This document shows, one piece after another, positions 49,386 to 58,546 of a stretch of DNA of 64,000 bases. Origin of the DNA: Flavobacterium hydatis. GTDB lineage: Bacteria; Bacteroidota; Bacteroidia; Flavobacteriales; Flavobacteriaceae. The notes below the pieces were generated by a model, which saw only the letters and a list, made by a program, of their open reading frames with translations, was not told where the DNA came from and ran no database searches. Where the stretch lies: the NCBI RefSeq assembly GCF_000737695.1, contig NZ_JPRM01000024.1, forward strand, positions 1 to 64,000, in the 5' to 3' direction. Each line of letters begins with the position of its first letter. The stretch's first letter is position 1. A program made the position numbers and the translations under genes.

Positions 49386-50390
49386 ATGGATGTAACAATA
49401 CCCGAATTCAAGCATACAGCATCATTAACACCCGAATGGCAACAAGACTTTGTTAATGATTTAGGATGTACGCTAATCGATAATAAATTAATGAATTTCC
49501 CTAAGGACAAAGCAACTGGTTCGGGGTATTTTATAGAAATTTCGCAAGACATATCAGTACTTATTGTTGATGTAACACTAAATGAACCAATGCGCTTTAC
49601 GCGAATGCCATCCGAAGAAGATTTTTGGATTGTTTATTATGATCTGAGCGATAATTTCAGCAAGCATTTTGTCGATGATATTAAGCATCAAATAGGGTAT
49701 AAGTCTAAACTAGGATTTGCTATTATAGATAGTCATATCAAGAGTACTTATGTTTCTGTGGTGGGCGAAAGAAGCTTTTCTTTACGATTGTATATTCGTA
49801 AATCGTTTATCAAAAATTATTTTCATGATGTAATTTTAGAACAAGATTTCAAAAATGTCTTTAATGACAAAAAAAGAAAAATGTTTTATTATGGTCATAT
49901 AGACAGCAGAAGCAAAGTTGAACTATATAACTTGAAGCAGCAAAAAATGAATGATTCTAATTATGAATTCTCATTAAAAAGCGTTGCTTACAAACTCTTT
50001 GGCTTTTTTTTAGAAAGATTAAATTCTAATATGCCAAAAGCTGGATCATTTCTAGAAAAAGATTTAAATGCCATTATGAAAACTCAGGAATACTTATTAT
50101 CAAATCTTTTAATGCCATTTCCCGGAGTAAAATTATTATCTGGTCTTGCACATATGTCGATTTCAAAATATAGAAGTTTATACACAAACATATTTGGTAT
50201 GAGTCCTGCAACTTTTTTTAAAAATGAAAAATTAATACTTGCAAAAGAGCTATTAGAAAGTGGTGACTTTATACTAATTAGCGATATCGCTTATGAATTA
50301 GGATATAGCAAAACATCTTATTTTTCATTGATATACAAAAAACATTATGGCAATTTACCTAATGAAGTTTTTAAAGCTAAGAGTTTTTAG
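49386..50390 (+). CDS. AraC-type regulator, pair 2, member B
   Basis: I start at the ATG at 49386, which restores the same short gap to the upstream gene as in pair 1; the longer form would overlap that gene's end. The protein (334 residues) is closely similar to the gene at 46730-47716: LTPEWQQDFVNDLGC, the VYYDLSDNFSKHFV segment, IGYKSKLGFAIIDSHIKS and the FPGVKLLSGLAHMSISKYRSL recognition region. The final HTH segment YELGYSKTSYFSLIYKKHYG is typical of the family. It ends about 45 bases before a 12-bp tandem repeat and the porP promoter. Confidence 0.75.
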   Translation: MDVTIPEFKHTASLTPEWQQDFVNDLGCTLIDNKLMNFPKDKATGSGYFIEISQDISVLIVDVTLNEPMRFTRMPSEEDFWIVYYDLSDNFSKHFVDDIKHQIGYKSKLGFAIIDSHIKSTYVSVVGERSFSLRLYIRKSFIKNYFHDVILEQDFKNVFNDKKRKMFYYGHIDSRSKVELYNLKQQKMNDSNYEFSLKSVAYKLFGFFLERLNSNMPKAGSFLEKDLNAIMKTQEYLLSNLLMPFPGVKLLSGLAHMSISKYRSLYTNIFGMSPATFFKNEKLILAKELLESGDFILISDIAYELGYSKTSYFSLIYKKHYGNLPNEVFKAKSF

Positions 50391-50435
50391 AGGCGCTAAG
50401 GTTTAGTTTTAAGGTACTGAGGCACTAAGATTCCC

Positions 50436-50519
50436 GAAACTGCCACCTTTACCGAAACTGTTACTGAAACTGTTACTGAAACTGTTACTGAAACTGTTAC
50501 TGAAACTGAAACTGCCACT
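50436..50519 (+). repeat. 12-bp tandem repeat upstream of the porP gene
   Basis: GAAACTGTTACT is repeated four times in exact succession (50454-50501), flanked by degenerate copies with GAAACTGCCAC. It lies about 70 bases before the GATTTTA element of the porP promoter. Copy-number change by slippage would move upstream sequences relative to the promoter, so it could vary expression. Confidence 0.7.
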
Positions 50520-50587
50520 AAAACTCACACCCTTTGTCTCTTTGCACCTTAGGACCTTAGCATCTAAAAACTAAACCTTTTCATGAT

Positions 50588-50639
50588 GATTTTATGAATC
50601 TATGTGGTAGTAGCAAAAAAGGAAGATGCAATAATTTTG
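50588..50639 (+). promoter_or_regulatory. Surface-regulon promoter, copy B (porP)
   Basis: GATTTTA (50588), 11 bases, GGTAGT (50606), 20 bases, TAATTTTG (50632-50639). The start codon at 50667 is about 27 bases after the -7 element, the shortest leader of the four copies. Confidence 0.7.
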
Positions 50640-50666
50640 CCCATATTTTAATAAAATAGGATAAAA

Positions 50667-51602
50667 ATGAAAAAATTAAATTTATTTATAGCAGTTATGT
50701 TATGCTGTTATTCCAGTGTAATGCATGGTCAGCAAGATGCTCAGTATACACAATATATGTATAACACTATTAATATTAACCCAGCTTATGCAGGTTCTCG
50801 TGGTACAATAAGTATTTTCGGATTGCATAGAACACAATGGGTTGGATTAGATGGAGCACCAGTAACTAATTCTTTTTCTATAAACACTCCCATTAGCAGT
50901 AATATGGGTTTAGGAGTTTCTGTAATCAACGACCGTATAGGACCATCTACTGAAAATAATATTTCTGTTGATCTTTCTTATTCAATCGAAACTTCACCCT
51001 TTTACAAATTATCATTCGGATTAAAAGGAACAGCTAATTTATTAAATATTGATTTTACTAAATTAAATATTTACGATCCCGCAGATCCTAGATTTCAGGA
51101 TAATATCGATAATAAATTCTCTCCAAATATTGGAGCAGGAGTTTACCTTCATTCTGATAAATCTTACATTGGAATCTCGGTTCCGAATATGTTAGAAAAA
51201 AGTCATTTTAACAAATCAGCTAAAGACGAAACACAAAGTTATATTGTAAAAAATCGCATGCATTATTACCTAATGGCAGGTTATGTTTTTGATTTAGATT
51301 ATAATCTAAAATTTAAGCCTTCGGTACTTGCCAAAGCTGTAGAAGGAGCTCCATTACAAACAGACATTTCGGCAAATTTTCTGTTTAATGAAAAATTTAC
51401 TGCCGGACTTGCATATCGAATAAACGCATCTGTAAGTGGTCTTGTTGGGTTTCAGGTATCAAACTCCTTATTTGTAGGATATTCTTATGATGCTGAAACA
51501 ACCAAACTGGCTAATTATAACTCAGGATCTCACGAAGTTTTTTTTCGATTTGAACTATTAAGCAGGTCAAAAACAAGAATGATGTCTCCAAGATTTTTCT
51601 AA
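50667..51602 (+). CDS. PorP/SprF-family type IX secretion membrane protein
   Basis: A signal peptide (ending VMHGQ) leads to a barrel of about 290 residues with the family signature QDAQYTQYMYNTININPAYA near the start, then FGLHRTQWVGLDGAPVT and repeated aromatic strands. PorP and SprF are outer-membrane proteins that help T9SS cargo with type B C-terminal domains to be secreted or anchored. A gene for such cargo (57089-58321, gliding-motility C-terminal domain) lies 6 kb downstream. The next gene starts 22 bases after its stop. Length 311 is normal. Confidence 0.85.
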   Translation: MKKLNLFIAVMLCCYSSVMHGQQDAQYTQYMYNTININPAYAGSRGTISIFGLHRTQWVGLDGAPVTNSFSINTPISSNMGLGVSVINDRIGPSTENNISVDLSYSIETSPFYKLSFGLKGTANLLNIDFTKLNIYDPADPRFQDNIDNKFSPNIGAGVYLHSDKSYIGISVPNMLEKSHFNKSAKDETQSYIVKNRMHYYLMAGYVFDLDYNLKFKPSVLAKAVEGAPLQTDISANFLFNEKFTAGLAYRINASVSGLVGFQVSNSLFVGYSYDAETTKLANYNSGSHEVFFRFELLSRSKTRMMSPRFF

Positions 51603-51624
51603 CTAAAACTAATTAAAATTAATT

Positions 51625-53850
51625 ATGGGAATAAAAATACATAAGGTGCTTGTTTTGCTTTTTTGTTTAAGCAGTACTATAGGTTTTTCGCAAAAGCACA
51701 ATCAAAAACTAAACAAAAAAATTGCCAAAGCTAATACAGAATATGAAAATTTTTCTTTTATAAAAGCAGGAAAATTATATGAAAGATTAGTCGAACAAGG
51801 ATATAACTCTAAAGAAATATATGCTCGTTTAGGAGATACTTATTTTTTTAACTCCGATTATTCAAATGCACTGCCATGGTATACAAAAATGATAAAAAAC
51901 AGCACATTTATCTCACCAGAATATTATCAGAGATATTCTGTATGCCTTAGAGCCAACGATATGCATGAAGAAGCACAATTAGTAATGGCGGATTATTATG
52001 AGAAATCAGGTAATAAAGAACAAGCCGAAAACTGGAATCCAGCCGTGTATCTAAATGCTATCGAAGAACAATCTGATAGATATGCAGAATTAGGCGAAGC
52101 AGGAATAAATTCGGTATTTGCAGACTTTGGTGCAGCATTAGTACCTAATGAGGAAGCAATAAAACAAGCTCTTGAAGTTATAAAATTTGAAAGAGCCGAA
52201 AAAACAAGAATCATAAAAGAAAATGCTGAAAAAAGAAGAAAAGAAGATAACAATAAACTAGCTGCAAAGGGAGAATACTTTATTCAGAAAAACGAAGAAA
52301 ACGAAAATCAAGATATTGAAGTAATATCTTTTGAAAAACTTCCTAAATATAAAGAAGTAATTTATGCAAGCGCCAAAGATTCTGGAGTCTTCTTGAAACG
52401 CAAACATAATTGGAACGAAAAATCTTTTCTTAAGTTATATTCAGCACAAATTACTGAGGATGGAACATTAGAGAATGAAAAAAAAATATCTGGAGATATA
52501 AACACAAAATACCATCAGAGCACACCTGTACTAACAAAAGATGGCTCAACAATGTATTTTACCCGATTGGTTCCTTATGATAAAATAAAGAATAAGGCTG
52601 TAAATAAAAAAGCTATTGCTCAACTCAAAATTTTTCAAGCACAGAAGATAAATGATAAATGGGTTAACATTCAGGAACTTCCATATCCAATAAACATGGA
52701 AGGAACCTCATCTACACATCCTGCATTAAGCCCAGATGACAATGAATTGTACTTTGTGTCTAACAGAAAAAAGAAAATGGGCGATACAGATTTATATGTA
52801 ATAAGCATAAAAAAAGGTGGTGGTTACGATAATAAAGTCAGATCACTAGGAGAGGAGATTAACACATACGGTAGAGAAACATTTCCTTTTGTAGATAGTA
52901 ATGGAATATTATATTTTTCATCTGATGGTCATCCTGGCTTAGGCGGATTAGATGTTTTTGCTGCTGCAAAAGACAATGAAGGAAAATATTCAGTTATTAA
53001 CGTAGGAAGACCTATAAACTCTATAAACGACGATTTTGCTTATGTTATAGATAATGACTCTAAAAAAGGCTTTTTCTCGTCTAATAGAAAAGGAGGAACT
53101 GGTGATGATGATTTATATAAATTTTTGGAGATAAAACCAATCGTATTTCCTTTTAAACTTAATCCCGTTTATTTTGGAACAATAAAAGATAGTATATCTG
53201 GTGAACCGATTGAAGAGGTTGAAGTAACAGTATTAAATGATTTAAACGAAAAGGTTAAAGTAATTTTTAGTGATAAATTAGGAAAGTATTCATTGGATTT
53301 ACCGCCACTAAAAAATCACAATTTAGTTTTTAAGAAGAAAGGATATACAACCGAAAAAGTATTTGCAAAAGGGCTGAAAATCTCAGAAAAAAAAGAAATA
53401 CCTGTAACTTTATTTAATGAGTTAGCTGTTATTGTAGATAATAAAGTAGTAACCCTTAAAGAAGGAGACAACCTTACTGAAAAATTAAAACTGAGTCCAA
53501 TTTATTTTGATTATGGAGGATATACAATTCGTAAATCATCAAAACTAGAACTAGATAAAGTAATTAATTTAATGAAAACACGTCCTAGTATTTCTATCGA
53601 GGTACGATCACACACAGATAGTAGAGGAAAAGATGACTACAATTTAAGACTATCTAAAAATAGAGCAAAAACCACCATGGATTATATTATTCTGGAAGGC
53701 GAAATTTCTCGAGATAGAGTTAAAGGTGATGGATATGGAGAATCACAACTTATTAATAATTGTGATGATGGCATAAAATGTTCAGAAGCTGAACATGAGC
53801 TAAACAGACGTTCGGAGTTTATTATTATAATAAAGGAGCAGAACGAATAA
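51625..53850 (+). CDS. OmpA-family protein with TPR and PD40-like repeats
   Basis: A signal peptide (ending TIGFSQ) is followed by a helical TPR-like region (about 25-110: YARLGDTYFFNSDYSNALPWYTK), PD40-type beta-propeller repeats (about 290-490, with the STHPALSPDDNELYFVSNRK motif), a carboxypeptidase-regulatory-like domain (about 520-590) and an OmpA peptidoglycan-binding domain at the C-terminus (about 630-740, with SHTDSRGKDDYNLRLSKNRA). This is the layout of PorE/SprE-neighbour proteins next to PorP-type genes in Bacteroidota. It should link the outer-membrane apparatus to peptidoglycan. It is co-transcribed with porP and ends in a terminator. Confidence 0.82.
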   Translation: MGIKIHKVLVLLFCLSSTIGFSQKHNQKLNKKIAKANTEYENFSFIKAGKLYERLVEQGYNSKEIYARLGDTYFFNSDYSNALPWYTKMIKNSTFISPEYYQRYSVCLRANDMHEEAQLVMADYYEKSGNKEQAENWNPAVYLNAIEEQSDRYAELGEAGINSVFADFGAALVPNEEAIKQALEVIKFERAEKTRIIKENAEKRRKEDNNKLAAKGEYFIQKNEENENQDIEVISFEKLPKYKEVIYASAKDSGVFLKRKHNWNEKSFLKLYSAQITEDGTLENEKKISGDINTKYHQSTPVLTKDGSTMYFTRLVPYDKIKNKAVNKKAIAQLKIFQAQKINDKWVNIQELPYPINMEGTSSTHPALSPDDNELYFVSNRKKKMGDTDLYVISIKKGGGYDNKVRSLGEEINTYGRETFPFVDSNGILYFSSDGHPGLGGLDVFAAAKDNEGKYSVINVGRPINSINDDFAYVIDNDSKKGFFSSNRKGGTGDDDLYKFLEIKPIVFPFKLNPVYFGTIKDSISGEPIEEVEVTVLNDLNEKVKVIFSDKLGKYSLDLPPLKNHNLVFKKKGYTTEKVFAKGLKISEKKEIPVTLFNELAVIVDNKVVTLKEGDNLTEKLKLSPIYFDYGGYTIRKSSKLELDKVINLMKTRPSISIEVRSHTDSRGKDDYNLRLSKNRAKTTMDYIILEGEISRDRVKGDGYGESQLINNCDDGIKCSEAEHELNRRSEFIIIIKEQNE

Positions 53851-53878
53851 ATTTAATTTTTGTTAATGTTTGTTAGGT

Positions 53879-53920
53879 AAAAAAGAGTTTGACATTTTAA
53901 TTAATGTCAAGCTCTTTTTT
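53879..53920 (+). terminator. Terminator after the OmpA gene
   Basis: AAAAGAGTTTGACATT (53881-53896) pairs with AATGTCAAGCTCTTTT (53903-53918), one mismatch, then Ts. Confidence 0.8.
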
Positions 53921-54021
53921 CGTTAAATGGGATTTAGACAATAGTCGAACTTTTTAATATTCTTTGGTCAAAATTAAAATCAAAACATTAATAGACAATC
54001 ATTTACACAATTTAAAATTTA

Positions 54022-54087
54022 TAACTTTTTATGTTGATTTTAAAAATTTATGTGGTAGTTCCCAAAAAAGCTGAGTATATAATTTTG
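54022..54087 (+). promoter_or_regulatory. Surface-regulon promoter, copy C (925-residue repeat protein)
   Basis: GATTTTA (54036), 11 bases, GGTAGT (54054), 20 bases, TAATTTTG (54080-54087). The upstream bases match copy A almost exactly. The leader to 54210 would be about 115 bases. Confidence 0.7.
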
Positions 54088-54209
54088 TCAAATAATTAAA
54101 AGTCATGTTTAGAACAGTTAAGCAGTATATAATTAAAAAGAATATTGAGCTTAAGTTTTTTAACCAAGGATTATAAATAAAATTAATAACAGATTATAAT
54201 TAAATTTTT

Positions 54210-56987
54210 ATGAAAAATAGATTACTCCCATTAATTTTTGTTTTAGGAAGTTACTCAGCTTACTCACAAGTTGGAATAGGCACAACTATGCCTAATTCTT
54301 CTTCTCAACTAGAAGTTGTAGCAAATGATAAAGGTGTATTAATACCAAGAATTGAGCTAAAAAATTCTACTGATACCACCACAATTACAAATGGTAATGT
54401 AAATAGCTTATTGGTATTTAATACTGCAACTATTGCCGATATTAAACCTGGGTATTACTACTGGCATAATAACAAATGGAACAGAATTGTTATTGCTGGC
54501 GAAATTGAATCTAACAAAGGGACAGTTATTTATAATGAACTAACAAATGATTTTACTTATGTTGATGCTTCTGGTAGTAATCAAACAATAAATTTTGAAA
54601 GTATTTTAAAAGGCTTTGAGACTGTTACAACATTAACTAACAACAATAACGGAACATATACTTATGTAAATGAGAAAGATGATTCGGTAACTATTAATGT
54701 AGTTGGAGATGTTGCAAACAACTTCGAAACCATTGTAAACAATCCTGCTGTAACTAATGTTTTGAATAATTTCATTACCAAATCTGAAGGTACAGTATCA
54801 TACAATGCGGTAACTAATGAGTTTACTTACACAGATGCTTCTGGAACAACACAAGTTGTAAATATCAATGAAATTGTAAAAGCAAACGAAACAATTACAA
54901 CATTGGTAAAAAATGCTGCAAATGACGGAAAGTATCTTTATACAAACGAAGATAAAACCGAAACAACAGTAGATGTTGTTGCTGATGTAATTAATAATGC
55001 AAGCACAATCTTAAACGATCCTAAGTTTGTAACCGAGTTAACTCAATTTATTGATGCTAAAGAAACAGTTACAACATTAACCAACAATAATAACGGAACA
55101 TATACTTATGTAAATGAGAGCGATGATTCGGTAACTATTAATGTAGTGGGAGATGTAGCGAACAATTTCGAAACTATCGTAAATAACCCTGCTGTAACTA
55201 ATGTTTTGAATAATTTCATTACCAAATCTGAAGGTACAGTATCATATAATGCAGTAACTAATGAGTTTACATATACAGACGCTTCTGGAACAACACAAGT
55301 TGTGAACATCAATGAAATTGTAAAAGGAAATGAAACATTAACGTCACTTACTTACGATGCAACAGGAAAAACACTTAGCTATCAACCAGAAAGAGGTGAT
55401 GCTACCGTAATTAAACTTGTTGATTTGGTAGGAGATGCTGAAACAATTACAACATTAACCAACAATAATAACGGAACATATACTTATGTAAATGAGAGCG
55501 ATGATTCGGTAACGATTAATGTAGTAGGAGATGTTGCAAACAACTTCGAAACTATCGTAAATAACCCTGCTGTAACTAATGTTTTGAATAATTTCATTAC
55601 CAAATCTGAAGGTACAGTATCATACAATGCCGTAACTAATGAGTTTACTTATACAGACGCTTCTGGAACAACACAAGTTGTAAACATCAATGAAATTGTA
55701 AAAGGAAACGAAACATTAACGTCACTTACTTACGATGCAACAGGAAAAACACTTAGCTATCAACCAGAAAGAGGTGATGCTACCGTAATTAAACTTGTAG
55801 ATTTAGTAGGAGATGCTGAAACAATTACAACATTGGTAAAAAATGCTGCAAATGACGGAAAGTATCTTTATACAAATGAAGATAAAGCCGAAACAACGGT
55901 AGATGTTGTTGCTGATGTAATTAATAATGCAAGCACAATCTTAAACGATCCTAAGTTTGTAACCGAGTTAACCCAATTTATTGATGCCAAAGAAACTGTT
56001 ACAACATTAACCAACAATAATAACGGAACATATACTTATGTAAATGAGAGCGATGATTCGGTAACAATTAATGTAGTAGGAGATGTAGCGAACAATTTTG
56101 AAACTATTGTAAACAATCCAGCTGTAACTAATGTCTTAAATAATTTCATTACTAAATCTGAAGGTACAGTATCTTACAATGCAGTAACTAATGAGTTTAC
56201 ATATACAGACGCTTCTGGAACAACACAAGTTGTAAACATCAATGAAATTGTAAAAGCAAACGAAACACTAACATCGTTGGCTTATGATGCTGCAGCTAAA
56301 ACATTAAGTTATAAAGCCGAAACTGGCCCAACAACAGTTATAAATCTTGTTGATTTAGTAGGCGATACGCAAACATTAACATCACTCCAAGTAAATAGTG
56401 CAACAGGTACATTAGATTACAAAGATGAAAATAATGTTGTTACCCCAATTAATTTAAGTGCTGCTGTAAAGGAACCTTGGTTTAGTGCAACAACAAAAGC
56501 CGGAGCAACAACAAATACAGAGGATATTTATACTGAAGGTTGGGTAGGTATCGGGTACGATACTCCATCAGGAAAAGCTGGTGAAAAAATGAGAATAAAA
56601 GGCTCTATCACGACAGTAAACAGTACTTATGCCGATTACGTATTCGAAGATTATTTCCAGGGATTCTCTGATATAAAAGCAGATTACAAGTTTAAAGGAC
56701 TAGCTGAAATAGAAGAATATATAAAAACACACAAACATCTTCCTGGTATTACACCAATTAATGAATTGGAAAAATCAGCAGAAGGATATGCATTTAATAT
56801 GTCTGAATTATCTATTCAATTATTAGAAAAGACAGAAGAGATTTACCTACATATAATCGAGCAAAATAATGCAATCATAGCAAAAGACAAGGAAATTGAA
56901 AAAATGAACCAACGTTTAGAAAGATTAGAAAAATTAATCGAACAGAACACAAGTTCAAACAATCTCATTCCTATGAGCACAAACTAA
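54210..56987 (+). CDS. Secreted repeat protein with a C-terminal intramolecular-chaperone-like coiled coil
   Basis: After the signal peptide (ending SAYSQ) comes a module that recurs in two further proteins here (SSSQLEVVANDKGVLIPRIE). About residues 137-685 carry four near-identical repeats of about 92 residues (each with NNFETIVNNPAVTNVLNNFI), interrupted by two types of shorter spacer repeat. The C-terminus (about 770-925) has WVGIGYDTPSGKAGEKMRIKG, HKHLPGITPINELEKSAEGY and a coiled coil (KEIEKMNQRLERLEKLIEQ), the pattern of tail-fibre-like trimeric surface proteins of flavobacteria. Repetitive Thr/Asn-rich beta modules suggest a fibre or adhesin. No type A or B T9SS sorting domain is seen, although the neighbours belong to T9SS. 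Its promoter is of the surface-regulon type. Confidence 0.7.
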   Translation: MKNRLLPLIFVLGSYSAYSQVGIGTTMPNSSSQLEVVANDKGVLIPRIELKNSTDTTTITNGNVNSLLVFNTATIADIKPGYYYWHNNKWNRIVIAGEIESNKGTVIYNELTNDFTYVDASGSNQTINFESILKGFETVTTLTNNNNGTYTYVNEKDDSVTINVVGDVANNFETIVNNPAVTNVLNNFITKSEGTVSYNAVTNEFTYTDASGTTQVVNINEIVKANETITTLVKNAANDGKYLYTNEDKTETTVDVVADVINNASTILNDPKFVTELTQFIDAKETVTTLTNNNNGTYTYVNESDDSVTINVVGDVANNFETIVNNPAVTNVLNNFITKSEGTVSYNAVTNEFTYTDASGTTQVVNINEIVKGNETLTSLTYDATGKTLSYQPERGDATVIKLVDLVGDAETITTLTNNNNGTYTYVNESDDSVTINVVGDVANNFETIVNNPAVTNVLNNFITKSEGTVSYNAVTNEFTYTDASGTTQVVNINEIVKGNETLTSLTYDATGKTLSYQPERGDATVIKLVDLVGDAETITTLVKNAANDGKYLYTNEDKAETTVDVVADVINNASTILNDPKFVTELTQFIDAKETVTTLTNNNNGTYTYVNESDDSVTINVVGDVANNFETIVNNPAVTNVLNNFITKSEGTVSYNAVTNEFTYTDASGTTQVVNINEIVKANETLTSLAYDAAAKTLSYKAETGPTTVINLVDLVGDTQTLTSLQVNSATGTLDYKDENNVVTPINLSAAVKEPWFSATTKAGATTNTEDIYTEGWVGIGYDTPSGKAGEKMRIKGSITTVNSTYADYVFEDYFQGFSDIKADYKFKGLAEIEEYIKTHKHLPGITPINELEKSAEGYAFNMSELSIQLLEKTEEIYLHIIEQNNAIIAKDKEIEKMNQRLERLEKLIEQNTSSNNLIPMSTN
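54618..56266 (+). repeat. Internal DNA repeats in the 925-residue gene
   Basis: Four units of about 276 bases start at 54618, 55061, 55440 and 55991 and are nearly identical at DNA level. Two copies of one spacer type (from about 54888 and 55820) and copies of a second (from about 55333 and 55712) are interleaved. Recombination between units could add or remove modules. Confidence 0.75.
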
Positions 56988-56995
56988 AACACAAA

Positions 56996-57030
56996 AACAC
57001 CTCTTTTATAAATAGTATAACTGAGGTGTT
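56996..57030 (+). terminator. Possible weak terminator
   Basis: AACACCTC (56996-57003) pairs with GAGGTGTT (57023-57030) after a 19-base loop, then TAATA. The loop is long and the T-tract short. Confidence 0.4.
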
Positions 57031-57088
57031 TAATATAGTCTTTAGTATAATTTGTCACATTTAAATTAAACACTTTAAATTAAAAAGT

Positions 57089-58321
57089 ATGGCCAAATTT
57101 TATTTAAAAATAGTTACTACAGTATTATTTTTTATTATTGGTAAACTTAACGCACAAACCACAAATACAGGAGAAATTTCTATTCTGCCAGGAACAGAAT
57201 TTGCAACAGTAGCAGATTTTGACAACAAGCCAACTGGAGATTTTATTAATGATGGACAATTTACTGTTTATTCAAATTATAATAATGATGGATTAGTAAC
57301 TTTTAATCCTAAGGCAATTTCTGGGCTAACATATTTTAAGGGTTCAGCTGCAGCACAGATTATTTCTGGTAACGAGTTAAGCGAATTCAATAATGTACGG
57401 TTTGAAAACAGAATGATTCAACCAGCATTTTTATTATCAACACAAATTAACATCTATGGAGTTTCTAATTTTTATAAAGGAATAGTATCCAACAATAATT
57501 CTGGAGGTAAAGTCATTTTTGAAGCAAATGCAAGCCATGATAACACAAACGATGATAGTTATGTAGATGGTTATGTACAGCATAATGGAAATGATGAATT
57601 TCAATTTCCTATTGGTGATGGAGGTTATTTTAGACCATCAGCCGTAAATCAAAACAGTTCATCAAACGGTTTCTTTAAAAGTAAATATGTATTCGAAAAT
57701 TCAAATGCATTACATCCGCACACACAAAAAGACAAGTTGATTTCCTTAATTAATACAACAGAATATTGGAAAATCGAAAGCAATCAATCAACCATAGATA
57801 TAGCTTTAACACTTACGTGGAATAGTAATACAACTCCAAACGAAATAACCAAAGAAGATTCTGCCTATTCGCTAGCAATAATAAACTGGGACGAAGCACA
57901 ATCAAAATGGATATACTACACTTCTGCTACAGACAACCAAAACGAAACCGTCACCGCAGCAATTAATAAAACAGGGATTTTTACACTCGGAAAAGTTAGA
58001 GTATCCAATGTAGATGATATTGTTATTTATAACGCAGTATCACCTAATGGAGATGGATTAAATGATTATTTCAATATTCAGGGATTAGATAAATTCCCTG
58101 ATAATACTTTAGAAATATACAATCGTTATGGAGTAAAAGTTTATGAAACCACAAATTATGGAGCCAATGGAAATTGGTTCAGAGGAATCTCCGAAGGAAG
58201 AGTTACCATAAACAAAGGAGAAGGATTACCAACAGGAACATATTTTTATACTCTAAAATTTAAAATGCCAGATGGTGACTACAAAGATAAAGCAGGGTAT
58301 TTATACATCAATAATGATTAA
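57089..58321 (+). CDS. T9SS cargo with gliding-motility-type (type B) C-terminal domain
   Basis: The signal peptide (ending KLNAQ) is followed by a beta-rich N-terminal domain of about 280 residues with no recognised family. The last ~95 residues form the gliding motility-associated C-terminal domain: VSPNGDGLNDYFNIQGLDK, LEIYNRYGVKVYET, PTGTYFYTLKF and a final short strand KAGYLYI. Proteins with this type B domain cross by T9SS and need a SprF/PorP-family partner, here encoded at 50667. It is likely a surface-exposed protein cooperating with the repeat protein upstream. It has no copy of the surface-regulon promoter; read-through from the gene before is possible. Confidence 0.8.
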   Translation: MAKFYLKIVTTVLFFIIGKLNAQTTNTGEISILPGTEFATVADFDNKPTGDFINDGQFTVYSNYNNDGLVTFNPKAISGLTYFKGSAAAQIISGNELSEFNNVRFENRMIQPAFLLSTQINIYGVSNFYKGIVSNNNSGGKVIFEANASHDNTNDDSYVDGYVQHNGNDEFQFPIGDGGYFRPSAVNQNSSSNGFFKSKYVFENSNALHPHTQKDKLISLINTTEYWKIESNQSTIDIALTLTWNSNTTPNEITKEDSAYSLAIINWDEAQSKWIYYTSATDNQNETVTAAINKTGIFTLGKVRVSNVDDIVIYNAVSPNGDGLNDYFNIQGLDKFPDNTLEIYNRYGVKVYETTNYGANGNWFRGISEGRVTINKGEGLPTGTYFYTLKFKMPDGDYKDKAGYLYINND

Positions 58322-58386
58322 TTACGACTTAGCCATAAATTAAAAATAAAAGCATAATCTATAAAATTGTTATGCCTTTACATACT

Positions 58387-58438
58387 GATTTTATGATTTA
58401 ATATGGCAGTCTCAAAAAAAGCAATCGCTATAAATTTG
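58387..58438 (+). promoter_or_regulatory. Surface-regulon promoter, copy D (694-residue secreted protein)
   Basis: GATTTTA (58387), 11 bases, GGCAGT (58405), 20 bases, TAAATTTG (58431-58438). It differs from the others by GGCAGT for GGTAGT, with the spacing unchanged. The leader to 58547 would be about 100 bases. Confidence 0.65.
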
Positions 58439-58546
58439 CCCATAAATAATCCAAATTTCCAGAGAAATTAGTTTTTTAGAATATAAAACTATACTAGAGG
58501 TGATTAAACATAATGAGCAAATAATGAATTATTTAAATATTTTTAT

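Noticed and set aside
50454..50501. Possible CRISPR array
   Set aside because: The units are 12 bases and directly adjacent, with no spacers and no cas genes nearby; it is a simple tandem repeat.
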